Source: Mesorhizobium sp. B2-3-4
Lineage (GTDB): Bacteria > Pseudomonadota > Alphaproteobacteria > Rhizobiales > Rhizobiaceae
NCBI RefSeq assembly: GCF_006442315.1
Contig: NZ_VFVY01000001.1
Coordinates: 248,001 to 312,000, forward strand
Reading direction: 5' to 3'
DNA length: 64,000 nt
Under the pieces are notes generated by a model that was given only the letters and a program-made list of their open reading frames with translations, searched no databases and was not told where the DNA came from. Numbering within the stretch: position 1 is the first letter of the stretch; each line of letters opens with the position of its first letter. Positions 44,657-52,531 of this stretch are shown in pieces. A program made the position numbers and the translations under genes.

Positions 44657-46263
44657 AGTTCGGCCCGATCCCGATCGAGGCGGCCGAGGGAGCGGTTCTG
44701 GCGCATGCCACCACCGCCGGCGAGAAGCGTTTCCGAAAGGCGCACAGGCTGAACGCCGAAGATGTCTCCCTGCTCAGGAGCGCTGGTATCCTGCAGGTTG
44801 TCGCCGCCGTGCTTGCGCTGGATGACCTGGGCGAGGACGCCGCGGCGCACAAAATTGCCGGGAGCATGACCTTTAGGGGCATCGAGGCCAGGCCCGCCGC
44901 CACCGGTCGGGTCAATCTCCACGCCAGCGCGGCTGGCATCTTCACGGTCGATGCCGCTCTCATCGACGCCATCAATGCCGTCGATCCGGCCATCACCATC
45001 GCGACCCTGGCCCGGCATGCACCGGTCGAAAAGGGTCAGATGGTGGCGACGGTCAAGATCATCCCCTTCGCGGTCTCCTCCCCACTGGTCGACGCCGTGA
45101 TGAAGATCTGCGCGGGCGGCGAAATCTTTGCCGTCAACGCCTATCGCCCGGTTCGCGTCGGCGTCATCCAGACGGTGCTGCCGGGCATCAAGCCAACCGT
45201 GCTCGACAAGACCTTGCGCGTTACCGAAGCGCGGCTGGCACGCTCGGGCGGCAGGCTGACGGCGGAACGCCGCACCCCGCATGAGATTGGCCCTGTCGCC
45301 GAGGCCGCCGCCGCGCTCGCGCGCGACAACGACATGGTGGTGATCTTTGGGGCTTCCGCCATGAGCGATTTCGCCGATGTCGTTCCGGCGGCGATCGAGA
45401 GGGCCGGGGGGACTGTCGTCCGCGCCGGCATGCCGGTCGACCCCGGCAACCTGCTGGTGCTGGGCACGCTCGGCGGCAAGCGCGTCATCGGCGCGCCTGG
45501 TTGTGCCCGCAGCCCCAAGGAGAACGGCTTCGACTGGGTGCTCGACCGGTTGATAGCCGGCCTTGACGTCACGGCGGGCGACATTGCCGGCATGGGCGTC
45601 GGCGGCCTGCTGATGGAAATTCCGACACGGCCACAGCCGCGCGAGCCGCTGCCGGGCAAAAACCGGCTCAAGGTCGGGATTGTGCTTCTGGCGGCGGGCC
45701 GATCGAGCCGGATGGGCGGACCGAACAAGCTGATGGCGTTGTTCGACGGCCAGCCGCTGGTGCGCCGCACCGCCGAACGCGCTCTCGCCTCGAAGGCGTC
45801 GGGCACGGTGGTCGTCACCGGCCATCAGCGCGAGCGGGTGCGCGCGGCATTGTCTGGCCTCGACGTCACCTTCGCCGACAATCCCGACTTTGCCGATGGC
45901 CTGTCGACGTCGCTCAAGGCCGGTATCGCCTATCTGCCGCAGGAGGTCGCGGGTGCCATGATCGTTCTGGGTGACATGCCGGGCGTCGCTCCTGGCGACC
46001 TTGACCGGCTGATCGACACGTTCCGTGCGGCCGGAGGCAATTGCGTGGTTCGCGCTTCGCATGAAGGCAAACGCGGCAATCCGGTGCTCCTGCCACGCTC
46101 GCTGTTTTCGGCCGTCGCCCATCTCGAAGGCGATACCGGCGCACGCCATCTGGTCGAGGCCGAAGGGCTCGACGTCGTCGATGTCGAGATCGGCGAGGGG
46201 GCATCCGTCGATGTCGACACGCGCGAGGCGCTCGAAGGGGCCGGCGGCGTCCTGCAGGATTGA
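44653..46263 (+). CDS. Molybdopterin-binding / MocA-type nucleotidyltransferase fusion
   Basis: This 536-residue protein joins two molybdenum-cofactor domains. Residues about 1-330 resemble the MoeA/MPT-binding region (HRLNAEDVSLLRSAGILQVV, VVIFGASAMSDFADVVPAAI), and about 340-530 form a MobA/MocA-type NTP transferase (GIVLLAAGRSSRMGGPNKLM, VTGHQRERVRAAL, DNPDFADGLSTSLKAG, LGDMPGV). The latter would attach CMP to molybdopterin, giving the dinucleotide form used by xanthine-oxidase-type enzymes. The start is GTG. It ends the maturation run. Confidence 0.9.
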   Translation: MKFGPIPIEAAEGAVLAHATTAGEKRFRKAHRLNAEDVSLLRSAGILQVVAAVLALDDLGEDAAAHKIAGSMTFRGIEARPAATGRVNLHASAAGIFTVDAALIDAINAVDPAITIATLARHAPVEKGQMVATVKIIPFAVSSPLVDAVMKICAGGEIFAVNAYRPVRVGVIQTVLPGIKPTVLDKTLRVTEARLARSGGRLTAERRTPHEIGPVAEAAAALARDNDMVVIFGASAMSDFADVVPAAIERAGGTVVRAGMPVDPGNLLVLGTLGGKRVIGAPGCARSPKENGFDWVLDRLIAGLDVTAGDIAGMGVGGLLMEIPTRPQPREPLPGKNRLKVGIVLLAAGRSSRMGGPNKLMALFDGQPLVRRTAERALASKASGTVVVTGHQRERVRAALSGLDVTFADNPDFADGLSTSLKAGIAYLPQEVAGAMIVLGDMPGVAPGDLDRLIDTFRAAGGNCVVRASHEGKRGNPVLLPRSLFSAVAHLEGDTGARHLVEAEGLDVVDVEIGEGASVDVDTREALEGAGGVLQD

Positions 46264-46295
46264 CAAACCCGGCCTGGACTCCGCATGCCTCGGGA

Positions 46296-47195
46296 ATGGC
46301 TTTTCGTGCTCTTTCGTCTTTTCACGCCCTTCTGGCCGCGACGTTTGCTCTTTGCGTTGTCGCCGACGCCGACGCGCTCGAGCTGAAACCCTTCAAGGAC
46401 GATCTCTTCGCCTATCCGGCAGCGCTCTCGTCCGACAGCAAAGGTGCCTACACGGTCATCGACTACCGTGAGATGCGTGACATCAACCAGCGCGATGAGG
46501 TGCCCGAAAAGCGCGTGCGCGCCCAGTATACCGACACCGGCGTGCGCAAGGCGCAGCAGGACCTGATGCTGAAGACGGATGCCGGCGATGTCAGGCATGT
46601 CGCCGTCGGCAAGACGCAAGGGGCCGCCGTCATCGTGCTTTACCTGCATGGGCAGGGCGGAAGCCGCAAGCAAGGCGTCGACGACTTCACCTTCGGCGGC
46701 AACTTCAACCGGCTCAAGAACCTGATGGCCGGCAATGGCGGGCTTTATCTCAGCCCCGATTTTCCGGATTTCGGCGACAAGGGCGCCGCACAGGTCGCGG
46801 CGCTGATCGATCACTATGCCGAACAATCGCCGGGCGCGAAGATCTTCGTCGCCTGCGGCTCGATGGGTGGCGCGCTGTGTTGGAAGCTTGCGGCCCGCAA
46901 TGATACTGGCCGGCGCATAAACGGGTTGCTGCTGCTCGGATCGCTATGGGACGAGAGCTTTTTCGGCAGCCCCGCCTTCAAACGCCATGTCCCGGTGTTT
47001 TTCGGCCAGGGCAGTCACGACGTGGTGTTTCCCGTGGCGAACCAGGAAGCCTTCTTCCGCTCCATCATCGCGAAATCGAAGGCGTATCCCTATCCGACCC
47101 GCTTCGTCCGTTTCGAGACCGGCACCCATGGCACGCCGATCCGCATGGTGGACTGGCGCGGCACGCTCAACTGGATGCTGTCTAAAGCGCCTTGA
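46296..47195 (+). CDS. Secreted alpha/beta hydrolase
   Basis: This 299-residue protein has a signal peptide (FHALLAATFALCVVADADAL) and an alpha/beta-hydrolase domain with IVLYLHGQGGSRKQG (oxyanion loop), VACGSMGGALCWKLA as nucleophile elbow, GQGSHDVVFPV with the acid Asp and ETGTHGTPIRM with the His. The substrate is unknown. A TTG at 46260 overlaps the previous stop as TTGA and may be used instead of ATG 46296. It is convergent with the next gene. Confidence 0.82.
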   Translation: MAFRALSSFHALLAATFALCVVADADALELKPFKDDLFAYPAALSSDSKGAYTVIDYREMRDINQRDEVPEKRVRAQYTDTGVRKAQQDLMLKTDAGDVRHVAVGKTQGAAVIVLYLHGQGGSRKQGVDDFTFGGNFNRLKNLMAGNGGLYLSPDFPDFGDKGAAQVAALIDHYAEQSPGAKIFVACGSMGGALCWKLAARNDTGRRINGLLLLGSLWDESFFGSPAFKRHVPVFFGQGSHDVVFPVANQEAFFRSIIAKSKAYPYPTRFVRFETGTHGTPIRMVDWRGTLNWMLSKAP

Positions 47196-47209
47196 CGGCC
47201 ACTCTATCT

Positions 47210-47265
47210 CTTTGTTTTAACACAATTCCGGACGGAAAACCGCTCACATTTTTGCTGGAATTGCT
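47210..47265. repeat. Rhizobial intergenic repeat (CAATTCC element)
   Basis: CAATTCC (47223-47229) and GGAATTG (47257-47263) flank the core GGACGGAAAACCGCTC. This resembles a repeat found in many Rhizobiales intergenic regions. It sits between convergent genes and touches the last codons of the downstream gene. It may also terminate transcription. Confidence 0.6.
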
Positions 47266-48318
47266 CTATGGCGCGGTGTTGTAGTCGACGATGGTTTGCG
47301 GGTTCTCCTCGCCGTCATAGGACGCGTCGACATCATACTGGACCAGCGAAAAATCGCCGTTGCGGAACAGGTATGTCCCGGAGTCCGAGGCATCGCCGAC
47401 GCCGCGCCATTTGTTGAACGTGGTGATCGTGTGAGTGTCCGCGTCATAGTCTGAATTGACCGCCCACCCCGTGGTCTGGAAGCCGATCACCGTCACGCTC
47501 AGCAGTTTGCCTTCACTGTCATTGTTCTCGTAGCGTATGTCGGTCTCTGGTTCGGCGAACTGCAATTGCCTGACACCGTCCACCTCGTCGGTCATGTAGT
47601 AGACCGAGCTTTCATTGTAGGCGGCGGCCGAGCAGGAGAAATGGAACAGGCGGGTCTCCTTGTCCGCGTCGCCCGGCTGAGCATTCTTGTCCTTGTATTT
47701 GATCGAAAAAACCTCCGGCTCATTGGCCAGAAGGTCCTTGTCGCACTGGTCGCCATAGGTCGCCAGAAAAGCCTTCTTGGCCTGCTCCAGCGCAGTATCC
47801 TTCTTCGGTGGCGGTGGGCCGTCGCCGCAGCTTGGCGGCACGGCTTCCTCAAAGTCGGCTGTAGAGGGTTTCAGCGCGCCTTTTTCGATATGGATGGGAT
47901 CGAAGGGCGGTGCTGCCTGGTTCTGGGCATTCGCCTGGCGCAGCGTGTAGCAGCCGGCGAAAACCTTCGCCTCGCCCTTCTTGTCGGTTGCCTGGATGGC
48001 AACGGGGACGTTGTAATAGATGCTGCCCGCCGCGCCGTCGTCCGAGACAGCGCCGGTTTTGACCTCCACCGTATCGGTGCCGTCATAGCCTTTGACGAAT
48101 GTGTCGAAATCTTTTGCCGGCTTTGTATCTCCGTAGTAGCCCCAGGCGCGGGCGAATTCGTGCCGGTTGATGGCGCTGTAGAGCGAGCGCACGACCGCCT
48201 CGGCGTTCGAGCGATCATCGACATAGGGCGCTTCGGGCTTATCCTCGGCGGCCAATGCCGTTTGGCCTGTCGTGGCAAGGGAGAGAAGGGCAGTCGCTGC
48301 GAAAAGGGCGCGTCTCAT
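47266..48318 (-). CDS. Secreted protein with NTF2-like and DUF1176-like parts
   Basis: This 350-residue protein has a signal peptide (RRALFAATALLSLATTGQTA, cleavage near ALA). Residues about 30-150 (EAVVRSLYSAINRHEFARAW, YYGDTKPAKDFDTF) look like a SnoaL/NTF2-type fold, and about 200-350 resemble DUF1176 (FSCSAAAYNESSVYYMTDEV, NKWRGVGDASDSGTYLFRNG). I do not know its function. ATG 48318 has GGAGATTCCCG upstream. The frame continues upstream into antisense sequence and is not used. Confidence 0.7.
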   Translation of the reverse strand: MRRALFAATALLSLATTGQTALAAEDKPEAPYVDDRSNAEAVVRSLYSAINRHEFARAWGYYGDTKPAKDFDTFVKGYDGTDTVEVKTGAVSDDGAAGSIYYNVPVAIQATDKKGEAKVFAGCYTLRQANAQNQAAPPFDPIHIEKGALKPSTADFEEAVPPSCGDGPPPPKKDTALEQAKKAFLATYGDQCDKDLLANEPEVFSIKYKDKNAQPGDADKETRLFHFSCSAAAYNESSVYYMTDEVDGVRQLQFAEPETDIRYENNDSEGKLLSVTVIGFQTTGWAVNSDYDADTHTITTFNKWRGVGDASDSGTYLFRNGDFSLVQYDVDASYDGEENPQTIVDYNTAP

Positions 48319-48457
48319 CGGGAATCTCCGCTCGATAACGAAGATTCTACCATGCCGATTGCGGCGACGTGGTGACGCCGCGTCAGTGGTGCTTGAAGAA
48401 TCGTGTTTGAAGGCGCACCTCCTGTCGGCCGGCGTTCGGTCGGACAGGAGATTTGAC

Positions 48458-48964
48458 GTGACGATATCCATGTATGAGGCATCCGTGCCCGTGTTTTCAG
48501 CCAGGCTGAAAGCACTTTCCAACGTGCTTGCGGCAGCCGAACAGAATGCGCTTGACCGCAAGATCGACCCGCAGGTGTTTTTGACGGCGCGGCTTGCACC
48601 CGACATGTTCGCCTTGACCCGGCAGGTGCAGATCGCAACCGACCATGCAAAGGGCGCGCCGTCACGGCTGGCCGGCCGCGAAGTGCCGAAGTACGAGGAC
48701 AATGAGGCAAGCTTTGCCGATCTCGAGGCCAGGATAGCCAAGACCGTTGCCCTTCTGGCGACTTTTTCGGCCGCCGATATGGACGGCTCGGACGACAGGA
48801 TGATCGAGTTGAAACTGGGAGGCCGCGAAACGACCTTGGGCGGCATGCAGTATCTGCTGCATGTGGCCATGCCCAACTTTTATTTCCACCTCACCACCGC
48901 CTACGACATCCTTCGCCACAATGGCGTGCCGCTGGGCAAGGCGACCTTCCTGGGATCGCGTTGA
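48458..48964 (+). CDS. DUF1993-family protein
   Basis: This 168-residue DinB-like four-helix protein has the DUF1993 pattern SMYEASVPVFSARLKALSNV, LAPDMFALTRQVQIATDHAK and HVAMPNFYFHLTTAYDILRH. The His residues could bind a metal as in DinB-fold proteins. The start is GTG 48458 with GGAG 7 nt upstream. It stands alone and ends before a long palindrome. Confidence 0.85.
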   Translation: MTISMYEASVPVFSARLKALSNVLAAAEQNALDRKIDPQVFLTARLAPDMFALTRQVQIATDHAKGAPSRLAGREVPKYEDNEASFADLEARIAKTVALLATFSAADMDGSDDRMIELKLGGRETTLGGMQYLLHVAMPNFYFHLTTAYDILRHNGVPLGKATFLGSR

Positions 48965-48978
48965 GGCGTGAAGTTCGC

Positions 48979-49004
48979 GATGTCCCGGATCGATCCGGGA
49001 CATC
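48979..49004. terminator. Perfect 26-bp palindrome between convergent genes
   Basis: The halves GATGTCCCGGATC and GATCCGGGACATC are perfect reverse complements with no spacer. It lies 14 nt after the DUF1993 stop and 14 nt before the DUF1127 stop, so it may stop transcription from both sides, although no T-run follows. It could also be a protein-binding site. Confidence 0.55.
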
Positions 49005-49018
49005 TCGTGGAATGCATC

Positions 49019-49183
49019 TTAGCGGATGGACATTTCGCGGGCGATACGTGGGAAGTCGGCGGGCTTGATGCCGATGTCGGCGCGCTCGGCATTGCTCATC
49101 GAATGAAGCAGCGCGAGCGCCGAACGATATCTCTGATGTTCCTGCGGGCGCGGCCTGGCGAACATTTCCGTGAAGAAACCCAT
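49019..49183 (-). CDS. Short DUF1127-like protein (54 residues)
   Basis: A 54-codon frame with a strong AGGAG site at a good distance encodes MGFFTEMFARPRPQEHQRYR and then SALALLHSMSNAERADIGIK and PADFPRIAREMSIR. The end has the compact DUF1127 pattern L-x-x-x-S-x-x-E-R-x-D-I-G-I. It is convergent with the DUF1993 gene. It is the second DUF1127-type gene in the window. A TATATT hexamer (49218-49223, minus strand) may be its -10. Confidence 0.75.
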   Translation of the reverse strand: MGFFTEMFARPRPQEHQRYRSALALLHSMSNAERADIGIKPADFPRIAREMSIR

Positions 49184-49297
49184 GATTCAGGCTCCTGGTT
49201 GGTCCTCCACGCCAGACAATATAGGTGAATCGTGACAATTGTGCAGTGCAGCATTTGCATGCCTGCCATGTCAGGACGATTTTCATAAAATTTTTTT

Positions 49298-49416
49298 GCG
49301 GCCGATGAAACTCTTTCGCCGCGCCAATCGTAGGCTTCGACGCTGGCACATGGCCAGTTTTTCCTCGCCACTCCTGGCGAATTTCCGGACTGCATGAAAG
49401 TGCAGTCCGGCTTTTT
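49298..49416 (+). ncRNA. Candidate small RNA with four hairpins
   Basis: In a 302-nt gap between the minus-strand DUF1127 gene and the J-domain gene the plus strand carries four consecutive hairpins: GCGGC-CGAT-GAAA-CTC-TTTC-GCCGC (49298-49322, CGAT bulged), CTGGC/GCCAG (49343-49357) followed by TTTTT, TCGCCA/TGGCGA (49365-49380) and the perfect terminator below. A -10-like TAAAAT lies at 49286-49291 with a poor -35. No plus-strand gene needs this terminator. A transcript of about 119 nt is predicted but unproven. Confidence 0.4.
49385..49416 (+). terminator. Strong intrinsic terminator with no upstream coding gene
   Basis: CCGGACTGCA/TGCAGTCCGG (10-bp perfect stem, loop TGAAAG) followed by CTTTTTG. 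It points in the plus direction, where the last coding gene ends 420 nt upstream behind a palindrome. Confidence 0.85.
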
Positions 49417-49485
49417 GCGCGGATCGGGCTGCCAGACCGCCAAATTCATCGCGAGAGTGGCATTTATTTTTAACGAGCCGCTTCT

Positions 49486-50022
49486 ATGTTCAGAGGCACT
49501 GGACAGTCGAGCACGGGGGAGGCTGACATCGTTACCGGCGCCAAGCGGGATTTCGCCTCGCTGCTCGACGACCTCTTCGTCGCCTCCGACAAGGGCGACG
49601 GCATCGAGGGCGAAGAGACCGGCGCGCGTCCCTCGATTCCGTTCGACTATCTCTCGGTTGCCGACGAACTCCATTCCGGCCGCATCAAGGTGTCCGCTTC
49701 CGACTATCGCGAAGCAGGCGCCGACCTGGCGACCGAATTCGCCGCCTTGCTTGACCATGCGAAGCTCGCTCTGGCCGGCGAAGAGCCGAAGCCGGAGGAA
49801 AAATTGCCGCCGATCGATCCGGAATCGATAGCGGTCGAACTGGGGTTGGATCATTCCAAGAGCGTTGCCGATTTCGGCCGCATGCGTCGCAGCTTTGCTT
49901 TCACCAACCATCCCGATCGCGTCGCCCCGCATTTGCGCCAGCGCGCGATGATCCGCATGCAGGTGGCCAACATGCTGATCGACGAAGCCAAGCGCCGCGC
50001 GCTGGCCGCGGCCCGCCGCTAA
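49486..50022 (+). CDS. Unknown protein with a degenerate J-domain-like C-terminus
   Basis: This 178-residue soluble protein has an acidic middle (EGEETGARPSIPFDYLSVAD, then EEPKPEEKLPPIDPESIA) and ends in RMRRSFAFTNHPDRVAPHLR followed by MIRMQVANMLIDEAKRRALA. The HPDR tetrad, flanking helices and the late N-x-A-x-x-x-L motif look like helix II-III of a DnaJ J-domain, but helix I is poor. It might be a co-chaperone or only share the fold. ATG 49486 has a weak site. It stands alone. Confidence 0.65.
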   Translation: MFRGTGQSSTGEADIVTGAKRDFASLLDDLFVASDKGDGIEGEETGARPSIPFDYLSVADELHSGRIKVSASDYREAGADLATEFAALLDHAKLALAGEEPKPEEKLPPIDPESIAVELGLDHSKSVADFGRMRRSFAFTNHPDRVAPHLRQRAMIRMQVANMLIDEAKRRALAAARR

Positions 50023-50140
50023 ACACCGCCATTCACGCAAAAGTCGGTGTGCCAAGGGTTGGAGAGCAGCCCGGCTTTCCTATAGGATACCGCTTCCCTC
50101 CCGCGCAGCCGCGCCAGTCTTCCCTTCGGAGCAGAATTCC

Positions 50141-51208
50141 ATGCATAAACGCCGTCTTGGCCGGACCGACCTTCTTGTGACCCAGATTTGCCTGGGCTCG
50201 ATGACCTGGGGTCAGCAGAACACCGAAGCCGAGGGCCATGCCCAGATGGACTTGGCTTTCTCGCGCGGGGTGAATTTCATCGACACCGCCGAACTCTACT
50301 CGATCCCGCCCAAGGCGGAGACGCAAGGGACGACCGAAAAGATCATCGGCAGCTGGATGAAGGCCAGGGGTAATCGCGACAAGGTGATCCTCGCCTCCAA
50401 GGTCGTCGGCCGCACCGCCAACACCTGGTTTCGCGGTGACAGGCCCTCGCAGCTGGTGCGGGCCGATATCTTCGACGCCATCGACAAGTCGCTGGCCAAG
50501 CTCGGCACGGATTATCTCGATCTCTACCAGATCCACTGGCCGGAACGGGATATTCCCTGGGGCGCCAACCCGACACGCGTCGGGGCGGTGGCGCGGCGCG
50601 CCGATGCACAGGGCGCCCCGAGCAACGAAACGCCGATCGCCGAAACGCTTGCGGTTTTCGAGGAACTGGTGAAGCTTGGCAAGATTCGCCATTTCGGTCT
50701 CTCGAACGAGAGTTCCTGGGGCACGATGCGTTATCTCGCCGAGGCGGACAAAGGCGGCGGCCCGCGCGTCGCATCGATTCAGAACGCCTACAATCTGGTC
50801 AACCGCACCTTCGAGGTGAACCTCGCCGAAGTCTGCGAGCGCGAGGATGTCTCGCTGCTTGCCTATTCGCCGCTGGCGCAGGGCTACCTGACCGGCAAAT
50901 ACGACCATGGTGCCCGCCCGCAGGGCTCGCGCTCGCAACTCTTCAACCGTGGCCAGCGCTACGAAACGCCCAATGCCGCCGAGGTGCTGCTCGAATATAA
51001 TGAACTGGCGCGCTCCTTCGGCCTGGAGCCGGCGCTGTTTGCCAATGCCTATGTTTCGAGCCGGCCCTTCGTGACCTCCAACATCATCGGCGCGACAACC
51101 ATTGCGCAGCTGGAAATGGCGCTGGCCTCGGTGGACGTCGTCTGGACCGAGGAGATGCAGAAGGCGGTCGATGCCATCCACCAGCGCAACGGCAATCCGT
51201 GTCCTTGA
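50141..51208 (+). CDS. Aldo/keto reductase (Tas-like)
   Basis: This 355-residue NADP(H)-dependent oxidoreductase has the Tas/YajO family layout: RRLGRTDLLVTQICLGSMTW, the catalytic Asp and Tyr in NFIDTAELYS, Lys in VILASKVVG, and His in LYQIHWPERD. The conserved NADP contact segment near the end, VTSNIIGATTIAQLEMAL, is present. The substrate is unknown. Upstream is a plain 118-nt gap, downstream is the class V PLP gene on the same strand. Confidence 0.93.
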   Translation: MHKRRLGRTDLLVTQICLGSMTWGQQNTEAEGHAQMDLAFSRGVNFIDTAELYSIPPKAETQGTTEKIIGSWMKARGNRDKVILASKVVGRTANTWFRGDRPSQLVRADIFDAIDKSLAKLGTDYLDLYQIHWPERDIPWGANPTRVGAVARRADAQGAPSNETPIAETLAVFEELVKLGKIRHFGLSNESSWGTMRYLAEADKGGGPRVASIQNAYNLVNRTFEVNLAEVCEREDVSLLAYSPLAQGYLTGKYDHGARPQGSRSQLFNRGQRYETPNAAEVLLEYNELARSFGLEPALFANAYVSSRPFVTSNIIGATTIAQLEMALASVDVVWTEEMQKAVDAIHQRNGNPCP

Positions 51209-51250
51209 GCAGGGCGGCCTGACAGCGAACAGCAGAACGGGGAGGGACCA

Positions 51251-52516
51251 ATGACATTTCAGATTGACGGGGTGCGCGCCCAATTTCCGGCACTTGCCCT
51301 CACCGACAAGGGCCGTCGCCGCATCTATCTCGACAATCCCGCCGGCACGCAGGTGCCTCGGGCGGTTGCCGATGCGGTCTCGCACTGCCTTCTGACAACC
51401 AACGCCAATCTGGGCGGCTATTTCGAGACGACGATCGCCGCACAGCAGGTCGTCGACCAGGCACACCAGGCGATGGCGGATTTTCTCGGCGCGGCAAGTG
51501 CCGAGGAGATCATCATCGGCGCCAACATGACGACGCTTACCTATCACATGTCGCGCACGCTTGGCCGGACGCTGCAATCAGGCGACGAGATCATCCTCAC
51601 CCGCATGGACCATGAGGGCAATGTCTCGCCCTGGCTGCAACTGGCTGATGATCTCGGCCTGGTCGTGCGCTGGCTGCCGTTCGACGAGAAGACATGGCAG
51701 GTTGAGGAGGCGACGCTGGCCGGGCTGTTGTCCACCAGGACAAGGCTGGTGGCGTTGAATTACGCCAGCAACCTCACGGGCTCGATCAATCGGGTCAAGT
51801 CGCTGACCGGCCTGGCAAAGAGGGCTGGCGCCCTGGTCTATGTCGACGCCGTGCAATTCGCGCCGCATGGCCTGGTCGACGTGCAGGACCTCGGCTGCGA
51901 CTTTCTGATCTGCTCGGGCTACAAATTCTTCGGCCCGCATATGGGCATCCTGTGGGGCCGGCGCGATCTGCTCGAAGGCCTGAAGGCCTACAAATGCCGC
52001 TGCTCGTCGAATGGTTTGCCGGAACGGTTCGAGCTCGGCACGCCGCAGATCGAGCTGATGGCAGGGCTCACGGCGGCTGTTGATTATTTTGCCGGGCTTG
52101 GCGCGGTGGCAGGCGAGGGCGGCTCGAGACGGAAGAAGATCGCCAAGGCGTTCGAAGTGTCGATCGGCTACGAAAATCCGCTGGCGCTGCGGCTGATCGA
52201 CGGCCTGTCCGACATCTCAGGGCTGACGATCCATGGCATCACCGATCCGGCGCGCATCCATGAGCGCGTGCCGACCGTCTCCTTCACCGTGGACGGCATC
52301 GTGCCGGAGACGATCGTGCGGCAGATGAACGCCGAAAACATCTTCCTGTGGTCAGGCCACAACTATGCCTGGGAGATCGTCCACCAGCTCGGCATTCCGG
52401 CCGAACAAGGCGTCGTGCGCGTCGGCATCGCCCACTACAACACGGCGGCCGAAATCGACGAGACGCTGGAGAGCGTGCATCGCGTGATTGCCATGCTCAG
52501 GCAGCAACGCTCCTGA
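51251..52516 (+). CDS. Cysteine-desulfurase-like class V aminotransferase
   Basis: This 421-residue PLP protein has YLDNPAGTQVPRAVADAVSH, the cofactor loop EEIIIGANMTTLTYHMSRT, YVDAVQFAPHGLVDVQDLGC, and the Lys in FLICSGYKFFGPHMGILWG. It belongs to the cysteine-desulfurase-like family with unknown substrate; a catalytic Cys loop is not obvious, so a lyase or transaminase role is possible. GGAGGGACCA precedes ATG. It may be cotranscribed with the aldo/keto reductase (42-nt gap). Confidence 0.88.
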   Translation: MTFQIDGVRAQFPALALTDKGRRRIYLDNPAGTQVPRAVADAVSHCLLTTNANLGGYFETTIAAQQVVDQAHQAMADFLGAASAEEIIIGANMTTLTYHMSRTLGRTLQSGDEIILTRMDHEGNVSPWLQLADDLGLVVRWLPFDEKTWQVEEATLAGLLSTRTRLVALNYASNLTGSINRVKSLTGLAKRAGALVYVDAVQFAPHGLVDVQDLGCDFLICSGYKFFGPHMGILWGRRDLLEGLKAYKCRCSSNGLPERFELGTPQIELMAGLTAAVDYFAGLGAVAGEGGSRRKKIAKAFEVSIGYENPLALRLIDGLSDISGLTIHGITDPARIHERVPTVSFTVDGIVPETIVRQMNAENIFLWSGHNYAWEIVHQLGIPAEQGVVRVGIAHYNTAAEIDETLESVHRVIAMLRQQRS

Positions 52517-52531
52517 CGCTGGCTTGAACCC

